Source of the DNA: Sphingobacterium detergens
GTDB taxonomy: Bacteria; Bacteroidota; Bacteroidia; Sphingobacteriales; Sphingobacteriaceae
NCBI RefSeq assembly: GCF_003610355.1
Contig: NZ_RAPY01000007.1
Span: forward strand, 248,001 to 312,000
DNA: 64,000 nucleotides
Reading direction: 5' to 3'
Part shown: piece by piece, positions 1-7,716 of the stretch
Layout of the letters: every line of letters begins with the position of its first letter
How positions within the stretch are numbered: the stretch's first letter is position 1
The notes under the pieces: generated by a model
What the model was told of the DNA's origin: nothing
The model's input: the letters and a program-made list of their open reading frames with translations, nothing else
Database searches by the model: none
Translations under genes and position numbers: made by a program

Positions 1-52
1 CACAAAAAAATCAGGCTGTTGAATTAACAATTTCTCATTGGATTCCTTTCGA

Positions 53-904
53 TTAATTCAAGGTGGACATCCAGGATAGAAATGCATCAAACCATTTTTT
101 TTCTGAAGTTTTGTTGATCAAGCCAAAGCCGTGGCCGCCTTGTTCAAACACATAGATTGTATTTGGGACATGCACCTTATCCAATGCTGCCATCATTCGG
201 TAGCTGTTTTCAATCGGAACAGATTTGTCATCTTTGGCATGCACAAAAAAAACAGGACAGACCTCAGGAGAAACCTGTAAATCTGAAGAGAATAATTGAA
301 CAAGTTCTTCGGATGGATTTTCTCCAATCAGATTGATTTTAGAACCTTTATGTGTCACATCATTCTGCATAGAAATAACTGGATATATTAGTCCTGCAAA
401 GTCCGGTCGAAGTGACACATGTGACGGATTGGAAATATATTCTTTCTTAAATTTTGTCACTAAGGTTGATGCTAAATGTCCTCCCGCCGAAAATCCAATA
501 ACACCAACTTTTTTAAGTTGTGGGTTGGATGTGCGAATCAATTGTACTGCCCGTTGAGCATCTTGAAGCGGCCCAATACTCTTATCCCGCATGATATTGG
601 GTGAGGGTAATCTGTATTGTAATACATAAGCCGAATATCCATTTCTTACGAGTTCCTGAGCGACTGCATGCCCTTCATGATCCATTGCGATATGTGCGTA
701 TCCACCTCCAGGGATCACAAGTACGGCAATATTTTTGGCCGCACCTTCAGCTGGAGTATAAACAAATAATTTGGGTATGTTTTTTTCCAAAAGAACCTGA
801 TCTTTATCTGTTGCATTCGGAATAGTATCTGGGTAAAGATTTATAACTTCCTGAGCCTTTGCAAGCGAAACCAAAGAACATAAGATCATAAGAATTTTTT
901 TCAT
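53..904 (-). CDS. Secreted alpha/beta-hydrolase (acetyl-esterase/carboxylesterase-like)
   Basis: A 283-residue secreted alpha/beta-hydrolase. Residues 1-18 form a signal peptide ending LAKAQ. An oxyanion-hole-like IPGGGY lies near residue 65, the nucleophile elbow GFSAGG puts the catalytic Ser at residue 139, and HAKDDKSVP followed by QGGHGF near the C-terminus supplies the expected Asp and His. Length and motif order match the xylan/acetyl-esterase-like enzymes common in Bacteroidota (BD-FAE/Axe type), which remove acyl groups from plant polysaccharides. The substrate cannot be read from sequence, and no glycosidase lies next to it. It is 35 bp downstream of the alanine dehydrogenase gene on the same strand and may be cotranscribed with it. 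The call of hydrolase is firm; the esterase specificity is inferred. Confidence 0.85.
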   Translation of the reverse strand: MKKILMILCSLVSLAKAQEVINLYPDTIPNATDKDQVLLEKNIPKLFVYTPAEGAAKNIAVLVIPGGGYAHIAMDHEGHAVAQELVRNGYSAYVLQYRLPSPNIMRDKSIGPLQDAQRAVQLIRTSNPQLKKVGVIGFSAGGHLASTLVTKFKKEYISNPSHVSLRPDFAGLIYPVISMQNDVTHKGSKINLIGENPSEELVQLFSSDLQVSPEVCPVFFVHAKDDKSVPIENSYRMMAALDKVHVPNTIYVFEQGGHGFGLINKTSEKKWFDAFLSWMSTLN

Positions 905-939
905 CTCTATTATCTATATTATATAATATGTGGTATCCC

Positions 940-2151
940 CTAAAGTGAAGAAACTACCAATAAATCCAAATCTTTTGCCGTCATATTAAATCGGGAAGCC
1001 ATATCGGCATTGGTTAGGTTACCTTGGTACAGATAGATTGAACTTCTTATCCCCGGGTTTTTCCAAATTGCATTTTTCAATCCGCCCAACTCGGCGAAGT
1101 CCAACAAGATAGAGGTGAAAATATTACTCATTGCATAGGTTGCTGTACGAGCGACCCGAGAAGCGATATTGGGAACACAATAGTGAATGACATCAAATTT
1201 CCGAAAAACAGGTTTATCATGTGACGTTACTTCCGATGTCTCAAAATTCCCTCCTTGATCGATACTGACATCTATTACAACCGAGTTAGGTTTCATCTTT
1301 GAAACCGTTTCTTCGGAAATCACACAAGCAGAACGGCCATTGCGTGCGCGTAATGCACCAATAACGACATCTGAACTTATTACGGCTTTATTGAGAATAA
1401 TTGGTTGAATAACCGAAGTGAATACAAGACTGCCGAGGTTGTTTTGCAAACGACGGAGTTTATAAATTGAATTGTCAAATACTTTTACTTGTGCGCCCAG
1501 CGCCAAGGCTGTTCGTGCAGCCTGTTCCCCAACTGTCCCTGCGCCTATAATGACGACCTCTGTAGAAGCTACTCCTGTAACACCTCCTAGCATGAGTCCT
1601 TTTCCACCGAAAGCATTACTTAAATACTCCCCAGCGATCAAAGTCGCTGTCGCCCCGACAATTTCGCTCATCGCCCGCACCACAGCTAAACACCCCCCTT
1701 CATCCCGCAGATATTCATAAGAGATCGCGGTAATCTTCTTATGCATCAGCGCCTTTAACACCTCAATATTCATTAAAGAAGGCTGTTGGGAAGACAAGAG
1801 TACTTGCCTTTCTTTCATCAATTTAACCTCAGAGACGGTAGGACTACCAACTTTAATGATCAAATCTGCTTGATATATTTCTTCTCTGGATGACACGATC
1901 CGAGCTCCCTGTTCACTATAATGGTGATCCAAAAAATTCGCTCCGGCTCCGGCTCCAGTTTCAATCAATACCTCATGTCCGTTTTCGACAAGTAATGCTA
2001 CCGCCAAGGGTGTCAGACATATACGCTTTTCCTGAAGTGAGGTCTCCTTTGGGATCCCAATAAAAAGACTTTTCCCATTCTTTTTCTTCTCAAAAAGCAT
2101 TTCTTTCGGAGAAATCATGGCCTGACTCGCAAGCTTCCCTAACTCATTCAT
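940..2151 (-). CDS. ald: Alanine dehydrogenase
   Basis: A 403-residue cytosolic NAD-dependent alanine dehydrogenase (L-alanine to pyruvate plus ammonia). The N-terminal domain has the family signature GIPKETSLQEKRICLTP, with the Lys/Arg that bind substrate. The Rossmann half contains VVIIGAGTVGEQAA, an NAD-binding GxGxxG, near residue 200. VIDVSIDQGGNFETS and HYCVPNIASRVARTA are the conserved C-terminal blocks. Relative to canonical Ald (about 370 residues) it has an N-terminal extension of about 30 residues rich in Met and Lys, as seen in Bacteroidota homologues. NAD(P) transhydrogenase alpha subunits share the fold but lack this C-terminal pattern. The ATG start is supported by the extension being in frame with no later Met before the conserved block. 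It is divergent from the CapD-like gene. Confidence 0.93.
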   Translation of the reverse strand: MNELGKLASQAMISPKEMLFEKKKNGKSLFIGIPKETSLQEKRICLTPLAVALLVENGHEVLIETGAGAGANFLDHHYSEQGARIVSSREEIYQADLIIKVGSPTVSEVKLMKERQVLLSSQQPSLMNIEVLKALMHKKITAISYEYLRDEGGCLAVVRAMSEIVGATATLIAGEYLSNAFGGKGLMLGGVTGVASTEVVIIGAGTVGEQAARTALALGAQVKVFDNSIYKLRRLQNNLGSLVFTSVIQPIILNKAVISSDVVIGALRARNGRSACVISEETVSKMKPNSVVIDVSIDQGGNFETSEVTSHDKPVFRKFDVIHYCVPNIASRVARTATYAMSNIFTSILLDFAELGGLKNAIWKNPGIRSSIYLYQGNLTNADMASRFNMTAKDLDLLVVSSL

Positions 2152-2246
2152 TTTATTAAATTGACTTTAGTTAAAATTACAATAAATAATCAATGTAATC
2201 AAACGAAGATAAAATTGACAAGCTGCTCAGCTCCTTAGTTGGTGAT

Positions 2247-2283
2247 CTACAGGCTACATAGCGCTCCTATCAACCTCCTGTAG
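2247..2283. other. Inverted repeat in the leader of the CapD-like gene
   Basis: ctacagg (2247-2253) is complementary to cctgtag (2277-2283), a 7-bp stem around a 23-nt loop that contains the smaller palindrome agcgct. It lies in the 140-bp divergent intergenic space, just upstream of the open frame of the CapD-like gene. It could be a protein site or an RNA hairpin. No run of T follows, so a terminator is unlikely. Confidence 0.35.
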
Positions 2284-2375
2284 CTATTAAATTGGGTAAA
2301 AGATTAATCCATACAAAGGCCATGGGAATGAAACAAAATTATCTACATTTGTCTAAATTAATCAGATATAATACC

Positions 2376-4301
2376 ATGCTAAGTAAAATCAGTATCGTAC
2401 CCAGATGGATCATTTTTTTATTGGATATTTTCAGTGTCTCTATTGCCTATCTCCTTGCAAACGTCATTTATTACGATTTTAACTTTGACTTTCTCCTTGA
2501 CATAGATTTCAGCATAAGATATATTCTATTTATAAGCGTCTGCTCCCTATCATTTTACTTATTTAAGATGTATACTGGGATCATTCGTTACACAAGCGCC
2601 ATTGACTCCATCAGGATATTATCCACCATAGTATTTAGCGTGTTCATGCTTCTAATCATCAAATTGATTATTCAAGCAAATGAAATTGAACGGAATATTC
2701 CCACAGCGTTGATCATCTTCTTTGCGCTCTTCTCATTTTTAATATTAACCGTATATCGAACTATTATTAAAATTTTCTTTCTCTATACAAAGAAAGTCAA
2801 TGGCACCAGAAAGAAAACCTTGATTTATGGCGCCGGTGATCTCGGTATCGCCGTAAAAAGAACATTAGATCATGATGTACGATCGAAAAATGCGATCATT
2901 GGCTTTTTGGATGATAATGATCAAAAGATCAACAAAGTAATTGATGGAACGAAAATCTATTCATCTAAGAAGTTCAATCATCTGATCAATACCTTGAATG
3001 TAGAAGAGGTCATTATTGCATCACACAATATTCCTTCAGAGCGCAAAAACGAAATTACGGATATTGCTTTAGAGCGAAATGTAAGTATCTTAACACTTCC
3101 ACCTGTCAAAAAAATTATGAATGGGGATCTTAACCCCAATCAGATTCAAAAAATAAAAATTGAAGATCTATTAGAAAGGGATCCAATCAAAATCAATGAT
3201 GATCATATCCTAAACCAAACCAAAGGTAAAAGAATCCTTGTTACTGGTGCCGCTGGATCAATAGGGAGCGAAATCGCCTCACAATTGGGTAAATATGAAC
3301 CCCAAATGATTATTCTCTGTGATCAGGCGGAATCCCCATTGCACAATTTACAACTGGATTTACAGGACGAATTTCCAAATCAGGTATACCATACTTATAT
3401 AGCAGATATCAGAAGTACAAAAAGAATGCGTTTACTCTTTGAAACATTCAAACCACATTATGTATATCATGCTGCAGCTTATAAACACGTTCCTATGATG
3501 GAAAACCATCCGCTTGAAGCAGTACAAACCAATGTTATGGGTACCAAAAACCTAGCTGATCTGGCGGTGGAATTTCTGGTCGAAAAATTCGTTTTTGTTT
3601 CTACAGATAAGGCTGTTAATCCAACAAATATTATGGGGGCAACAAAACGAATTGCCGAAATATATGTACAAGCCCTAAACAATCATCTGGAAAGTTTATC
3701 GAATGGAGACGTCAATACCAAATTTATTACTACGCGATTTGGCAATGTTCTTGGCTCAAATGGTTCTGTTATTCCTAGATTTAGAGATCAGATCCAAAAA
3801 GGAGGCCCTGTTACAGTAACTCACCCCGAGATTACACGTTATTTTATGACTATCCCCGAAGCCTGTCGGCTTGTTCTTGAAGCTGGTGCAATGGGTCAGG
3901 GTGGAGAAATATTCGTCTTTGACATGGGTAAATCCGTGAAGATTGTTGAGCTGGCCAAGAAGATGATACGTCTTTCCGGGTTCAAACCAAATGAAGATAT
4001 CGAAATAAAATTCACCGGTCTAAGACCAGGTGAAAAATTATATGAAGAACTCTTAAACGATCTAGAAAACACTCTTCCAACCCATCATGAGAAAATTATG
4101 ATCGCCAAGGTTCGTGAAAATAATTATAACATTGTAAGTCTGAAACTAGCGGAATTAGAACAGCAGTTAGCGACTCAAAATAAAAATGAGGTCGTCTATC
4201 AAATGAAGCTTATTGTTCCAGAATTTAAAAGCAAAAATTCGATCTATGAACAACTGGATAAAGAAATCGAATTATCAAATGAGTCCGAAAACAAAAGTTA
4301 A
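2376..4301 (+). CDS. Membrane nucleotide-sugar 4,6-dehydratase, CapD/WbpM/PglF-like
   Basis: A polysaccharide biosynthesis protein of about 641 residues of the long CapD/WbpM/PglF type, which turns a UDP-N-acetylhexosamine into its 4-keto-6-deoxy form for capsule or O-antigen sugars. Four hydrophobic segments occupy the first 130 residues, followed by a CoA-binding-like Rossmann domain (TLIYGAGDLGIAVKR) and the SDR domain with RILVTGAAGSIGSEIA. The catalytic block is VSTDKAVNPTNIMGATKR, with the Asp-Lys in place of Tyr-x-x-x-Lys that is typical of the long forms. The reading frame is open back to a TTG at 2292 and has ATGs at 2322 and 2328. I chose the ATG at 2376, because the homologous N-terminus starts just before the PRWIIF membrane entry. 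No other capsule gene is adjacent. Confidence 0.88.
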   Translation: MLSKISIVPRWIIFLLDIFSVSIAYLLANVIYYDFNFDFLLDIDFSIRYILFISVCSLSFYLFKMYTGIIRYTSAIDSIRILSTIVFSVFMLLIIKLIIQANEIERNIPTALIIFFALFSFLILTVYRTIIKIFFLYTKKVNGTRKKTLIYGAGDLGIAVKRTLDHDVRSKNAIIGFLDDNDQKINKVIDGTKIYSSKKFNHLINTLNVEEVIIASHNIPSERKNEITDIALERNVSILTLPPVKKIMNGDLNPNQIQKIKIEDLLERDPIKINDDHILNQTKGKRILVTGAAGSIGSEIASQLGKYEPQMIILCDQAESPLHNLQLDLQDEFPNQVYHTYIADIRSTKRMRLLFETFKPHYVYHAAAYKHVPMMENHPLEAVQTNVMGTKNLADLAVEFLVEKFVFVSTDKAVNPTNIMGATKRIAEIYVQALNNHLESLSNGDVNTKFITTRFGNVLGSNGSVIPRFRDQIQKGGPVTVTHPEITRYFMTIPEACRLVLEAGAMGQGGEIFVFDMGKSVKIVELAKKMIRLSGFKPNEDIEIKFTGLRPGEKLYEELLNDLENTLPTHHEKIMIAKVRENNYNIVSLKLAELEQQLATQNKNEVVYQMKLIVPEFKSKNSIYEQLDKEIELSNESENKS

Positions 4302-4325
4302 TTCACTTTAAAATTTGTAAAACAC

Positions 4326-4355
4326 TTGCAAATTTGCTCGAAAAGTGTATTTTTG
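4326..4355 (+). promoter_or_regulatory. Bacteroidota-type promoter of the TPR gene
   Basis: TTG at 4326-4328, a 19-bp spacer, then TATTTTTG at 4348-4355. This matches the TTG-N19-TAnnTTTG consensus used by the primary sigma factor of Bacteroidota. The start codon follows 23 nt later. Confidence 0.7.
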
Positions 4356-4378
4356 CAACCATATTTTACTGATTAGTA

Positions 4379-5050
4379 ATGTCTAAAAATACAAATAATA
4401 CAAATCAAGGTTTGAAACCTTCAAAAGGATCTTTTTTTCAAGATAACCAAAAAAGCGTTGCGTTTATTTTAGGTGGTATCGTTGTGTTGATTTTGCTGTA
4501 CTTTGGATACGAAAAACTTTACTTGCAACCAAGAGCAGAGGAAGCATCAAATCGTATGTATAAAGCCGAGCAGCTTGTTACAATTGATTCTTTACAGAAT
4601 AAAGCGATTTCAGGAGATGGCGCATTCCTTGGTTTCAAGCAAATTGCAGACGAATATTCAAACACAAAATCTGCAAATATTGCAAATGCATATTTAGGAG
4701 GTCTTTACTTACGTCAAGGTAAATTTGATGATGCTGTAAAAGCATTGGAAAAATATTCCCCTACAGGAAGTCAAATCTTAGACCCGCTAGTTATTGGTTT
4801 GACAGGAGATGCTTATTCAGAGTTAAAAGACTATAAAAAAGCGGCTGATTATTACAAACAAGCTTCTGAAAAATCAAGCAACTCATACACAACTCCATTA
4901 TTCCTAAAAAAATTAGGTCTTGTTTACGAGGCACAAAACGATTACAAAAGTGCTGAAACAGCTTACAAAAAAATCAAAACAGATTTTCCGGAAAGCCAAG
5001 AAGCTTCTACTATCGATGGTCTATTGGGTAGAGTACAAGCACATTTATAA
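4379..5050 (+). CDS. Single-pass membrane tetratricopeptide protein (YfgM-like)
   Basis: A 223-residue protein with a polar N-terminus, one transmembrane helix (about residues 27-45, FILGGIVVLILLYFGY) and an exported C-terminal region of three to four TPR units, such as YLGGLYLRQGKFDDAVKALEKY and GDAYSELKDYKKAADYYKQA. The architecture is that of the TPR_21/YfgM-like proteins, periplasmic anchors that associate with chaperones or the translocon in other bacteria. The precise role here is unknown. It has its own clear promoter and is followed by a strong terminator before ribH. From memory, the TPR-ribH neighbourhood is common in Bacteroidota. Low-complexity Asn/Thr/Lys residues precede the helix. 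Confidence 0.8.
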   Translation: MSKNTNNTNQGLKPSKGSFFQDNQKSVAFILGGIVVLILLYFGYEKLYLQPRAEEASNRMYKAEQLVTIDSLQNKAISGDGAFLGFKQIADEYSNTKSANIANAYLGGLYLRQGKFDDAVKALEKYSPTGSQILDPLVIGLTGDAYSELKDYKKAADYYKQASEKSSNSYTTPLFLKKLGLVYEAQNDYKSAETAYKKIKTDFPESQEASTIDGLLGRVQAHL

Positions 5051-5063
5051 GAAATCATAAATA

Positions 5064-5102
5064 CACAAAAAAAGAGGCTATTTGATAGCCTCTTTTTTTG
5101 TG
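5064..5102 (+). terminator. Perfect 17-bp hairpin terminator after the TPR gene
   Basis: cacaaaaaaagaggcta (5064-5080) and its exact reverse complement (5086-5102) flank a 5-nt loop (tttga), with a run of seven T in the right arm. The arrangement is a bidirectional-looking intrinsic terminator 13 nt after the stop codon of the TPR gene. Confidence 0.85.
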
Positions 5103-5125
5103 ACCATCTAAAATCACTATCTTTG
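5097..5125 (+). promoter_or_regulatory. Probable ribH promoter overlapping the terminator
   Basis: TATCTTTG at 5118-5125 fits the TAnnTTTG -7 element exactly. The best -33 candidate is TTTG at 5097-5100, inside the right arm of the preceding terminator, with a slightly short 17-bp gap. The -7 box ends only 8 nt before the ribH ATG, implying a very short or absent 5' leader. Confidence 0.55.
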
Positions 5126-5133
5126 CATCTATT

Positions 5134-5622
5134 ATGGCAAGTAGCATTAAAAATCTATCAGACTTTTCGCATATCCAAGTTGCGGATGCGAGTCCATTCA
5201 AATTTGCAATTGTAGTTGCACAGTGGAATGCAGAAATTACTGGTGCACTATTGAACGGTGCTATCTCAGGTTTAGAAAAACATGGTGCAAAAGAAGGCAA
5301 TATCGAAGTTATCGAGGTTCCAGGAAGCTTCGAACTGACCTCTGGAGCAGATCTGGCATTGAGAAATCAAAGCTTTGATGCTGTTATCTGTCTAGGCTGT
5401 GTAATCCAGGGAGAAACCCGCCATTTCGATTTTATTTGTCATGCGGTAGCCAATGGTGTTTCAAACGTAGGACTGAAGTACAACAAACCAGCTATCTTTG
5501 GTGTACTAACGACAGACAACCTTCAACAAGCTTTGGACCGTGCCGGTGGTAAACATGGCAATAAGGGTGAAGAAGCTGCTATTACAGCAATACAAATGGC
5601 TGCCATTGCTAAAAAATTCTAG
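5134..5622 (+). CDS. ribH: 6,7-dimethyl-8-ribityllumazine synthase
   Basis: A 162-residue cytosolic enzyme of riboflavin synthesis. It condenses 5-amino-6-ribitylamino-uracil with 3,4-dihydroxybutanone 4-phosphate and normally assembles into a 60-subunit capsid. Visible signatures are the substrate loop VAQWNAEIT, EVPGSFELTSGADLA near residue 61, and CLGCVIQGETRHFDFICHAVANG, in which His97 corresponds to the catalytic His of the family. The length is normal. No other rib gene is next to it, so the pathway is dispersed in this genome. The start is fixed by the promoter box just upstream. Confidence 0.97.
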   Translation: MASSIKNLSDFSHIQVADASPFKFAIVVAQWNAEITGALLNGAISGLEKHGAKEGNIEVIEVPGSFELTSGADLALRNQSFDAVICLGCVIQGETRHFDFICHAVANGVSNVGLKYNKPAIFGVLTTDNLQQALDRAGGKHGNKGEEAAITAIQMAAIAKKF

Positions 5623-5708
5623 TTTGGTATCAATTTTGTCTATTATTTAATCATGAAAAAGTATTCTGGGCCAAAACATAGAAACGCACAAGTACTTTAA
5701 TTTTAAAT

Positions 5709-5750
5709 AAATCGATTAATAAAGTATGATAATATCTTATTAATCGATTT
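5709..5750. terminator. AT-rich perfect hairpin after ribH
   Basis: aaatcgattaataa (5709-5722) pairs exactly with ttattaatcgattt (5737-5750) around a 14-nt loop, and ttattttttta-like T-rich sequence follows. It is placed between ribH and the next gene, so it could end ribH transcription. The low G+C content of the stem makes this less certain. Confidence 0.5.
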
Positions 5751-5763
5751 TTATTTTTTAGAT

Positions 5764-6510
5764 ATGATTATGAAAACATTATCGAACATACTCTTCGTAT
5801 TTATGCTATCATTTCTTTCTGTCGGGCATTTATCTGCTCAAGACGATAGCCTGAATAAGCAAATCTGGCGCAGTATTGGTGGCCAAGGTAAATGGGATTC
5901 CCTACAGTATCTCGCTTTTTCTGCAAAGGGTAATACCGTATCGGAAGAGTTGTCCAATGAAGAACGTAAATTCCTCTTTAACCGTACAACAGGAGAATGT
6001 AGATTCGATGGATTTAGCGGATCTGATCAGGTAACCTATTTATTCAATTTTAAAGGAAGCAGCACAGATAAGCTTTTTATTGCGGGCAATCTATCTACTG
6101 ATGGCCAAGAAATAAAGAAATCCATAAAAAATCAACTTTTTGCGGATCTAAATCTGCTCTTGCTACCAACGCTGATAGAGCAAAGAAGTGTTCAGTTTAA
6201 AAATCAGGAAGAACGATTTATTGGTGGGCAAAAATTAACAGTTGCAAGTATTACCTCATCAGGTCCGGTTCTTGGCTCGAAGCTAGACGGTTTAATCTAT
6301 ATCGATCAAAATACGGGTGAGATTACGCGCTACGAATACACTGATAAAACAGAAAAAATCAGTTATGAGGTAAGCAAATACAAAGAAATAGGTGATGGAA
6401 TACGTCTACCTAGTTTATTTAGTGCTGCAAGCAACGACAAGAGAACCTGTGTATTCTCTTCGATCTCTTCATTTGTACAAGTCGAGCAAAAGAAATTTAA
6501 AGAATTATAG
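5764..6510 (+). CDS. Secreted protein of unknown function, possible LolA-like fold
   Basis: I do not recognise this 248-residue protein by name. It starts with a signal peptide (MIMKTLSNILFVFMLSFLSVGHLSAQ; an alternative ATG two codons later gives the same mature protein). The mature part alternates short beta-type stretches: a LFNRTTGECRFDG block, then YLFNFKGS, then GLIYIDQNTGEITRYEYTDKTEKISYEVSKYKEIGDGIRLP near residue 180-220. The pattern of curved-sheet strands followed by a dependence-on-time segment recalls outer-membrane lipoprotein-sorting (LolA/DUF4292-like) folds, but this is only an impression. It lies 5 bp upstream of the ytxJ-like gene on the same strand, so the two are probably cotranscribed. 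Confidence 0.7.
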   Translation: MIMKTLSNILFVFMLSFLSVGHLSAQDDSLNKQIWRSIGGQGKWDSLQYLAFSAKGNTVSEELSNEERKFLFNRTTGECRFDGFSGSDQVTYLFNFKGSSTDKLFIAGNLSTDGQEIKKSIKNQLFADLNLLLLPTLIEQRSVQFKNQEERFIGGQKLTVASITSSGPVLGSKLDGLIYIDQNTGEITRYEYTDKTEKISYEVSKYKEIGDGIRLPSLFSAASNDKRTCVFSSISSFVQVEQKKFKEL

Positions 6511-6515
6511 CTATT

Positions 6516-6845
6516 ATGATTAATTGGATAGAATTAAATACAGAAGAACAATTACAGGAACTTTATCAATCCGATAAGGTGTCCGCCATATTCAAACACA
6601 GCACAACCTGTGGTATCAGTAACATGGCAAAACGCAGTTTGGAACGGATGTCAACTACTGTTGATCAGGACTATTCTATTTATCTTTTAGACCTGTTGCG
6701 CTATCGGGCACTTTCCAATGAAATTGCACAACGATGGAATATCGAACATCAATCGCCACAGATACTGATTGTCGAAGGCAAAAACAGCCTTTACGATGCT
6801 TCACATGGGGATATTCAATTTGACGAAATTGAAAAATACCTGTAA
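6516..6845 (+). CDS. ytxJ: YtxJ-type monothiol bacilliredoxin-like protein
   Basis: A 109-residue cytosolic thioredoxin-fold protein. The signature is the FKHSTTCGISNMAKR block with a single Cys at residue 32, followed by YLLDLLRYRALSNEIAQRW and the cis-Pro region HQSPQILIV. This matches the YtxJ family (DUF2847), thought to reduce bacillithiol-mixed disulfides on proteins and found in Firmicutes and Bacteroidota that make bacillithiol. Having one Cys, it would work by a monothiol mechanism. It follows the secreted unknown by 5 bp, and its stop abuts the convergent cyanophycinase stop with no spacer, so the two mRNAs must overlap or end inside each other. Confidence 0.88.
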   Translation: MINWIELNTEEQLQELYQSDKVSAIFKHSTTCGISNMAKRSLERMSTTVDQDYSIYLLDLLRYRALSNEIAQRWNIEHQSPQILIVEGKNSLYDASHGDIQFDEIEKYL

Positions 6846-7688
6846 TTATTTGATCTTAAATATTTTGCCTTCATCATAGGCACTCAATGTAAGATTATCC
6901 CAAGTGATCATTCCATTGGATTTTTTCTTTAATCCACGTGGATTTCTGGCAACGATGACTTGGGATTCCCCAACCACTTTTACGGTATTCTGTCGAACGA
7001 TGATAGCAGTTCCCTCATCAATCCCGATACAGGTCTTGTCAGGGAACTCCGCTAAGGCAGTAAAAAGTCGATTATATCGACTTCTCTTTACAAAATGCTG
7101 ATCTATAATCGCAGATTTTATCAGTCCCAGACCTTTGGCTGTCTCTAAATTTTGGTGTTCCAGTCTATTGAAGGTAGCTCGATAGACCGAATCTTTTAAT
7201 TGATTACCTGTTATCATTGTCTCGCTCATAATAGCCGCACCAGCACTTGTACCGGCAATACAAGCACCTTGCTGATAAGCTGTATGAATCGCATCGAACA
7301 ATGCTGTATGTGCTACGATCGACATAAAACGATTTTGATCTCCCCCTGTAATATAAATCAGTTTTGCATGGCGTACCGAATCAACAAGCTTCCGATCTTC
7401 AGCATCCGATTTCGAAAAATTAATACTGGTGATCTTATTTTTTGTCACTTCCTTTAATTGATTTACCATCCCCTCTACAGACTCATCGGGGACGGTGGAA
7501 GCCATCGGTAAGATCATTATGTAATCCTTTGGTGAAAGCTGCGCTGCTTCGACCAAAGCTTCCATCAGATGTTCATCTTTATGTCCGCCACCAATGACAA
7601 ACAATGTTCCTTTAGGTGAAATGCGTGATTTCTGGCTGGTGAAAGAACACAAAACGATTACCGCGATAATACACAACAACTTTTTCAT
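6846..7688 (-). CDS. Exported cyanophycinase-like serine peptidase (family S51)
   Basis: A 280-residue peptidase S51 protein with an N-terminal signal (about residues 1-18; VLCS offers a possible lipid attachment at Cys14). Conserved blocks are LFVIGGGHKDE, IYITGGDQNRF with Gln118, GTSAGAAIM with the nucleophile Ser148, and IIDQHFVKRSRYNRLF with His198, Arg204 and Arg207. The spacing H-x5-R-x2-R agrees with my memory of the substrate pocket of cyanobacterial CphB, which cuts the arginine-bearing polyaspartate cyanophycin into beta-Asp-Arg dipeptides. It is the last gene of a SusC-SusD-isoaspartyl peptidase operon, the natural order for import and breakdown of beta-linked peptides. Other S51 enzymes (peptidase E) act on Asp-X dipeptides, so the substrate remains inferred. 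Confidence 0.85.
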   Translation of the reverse strand: MKKLLCIIAVIVLCSFTSQKSRISPKGTLFVIGGGHKDEHLMEALVEAAQLSPKDYIMILPMASTVPDESVEGMVNQLKEVTKNKITSINFSKSDAEDRKLVDSVRHAKLIYITGGDQNRFMSIVAHTALFDAIHTAYQQGACIAGTSAGAAIMSETMITGNQLKDSVYRATFNRLEHQNLETAKGLGLIKSAIIDQHFVKRSRYNRLFTALAEFPDKTCIGIDEGTAIIVRQNTVKVVGESQVIVARNPRGLKKKSNGMITWDNLTLSAYDEGKIFKIK

Positions 7689-7716
7689 AACAGCTTCCCT
7701 TAGATTATACGTTTGA

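Noticed and set aside
5653..5700. A 15-residue frame after ribH (MKKYSGPKHR...)
   Set aside because: It has an ATG and a stop, but at this size chance is likely, and no homologue or promoter box is visible. A conservation check upstream of the next hairpin would decide.
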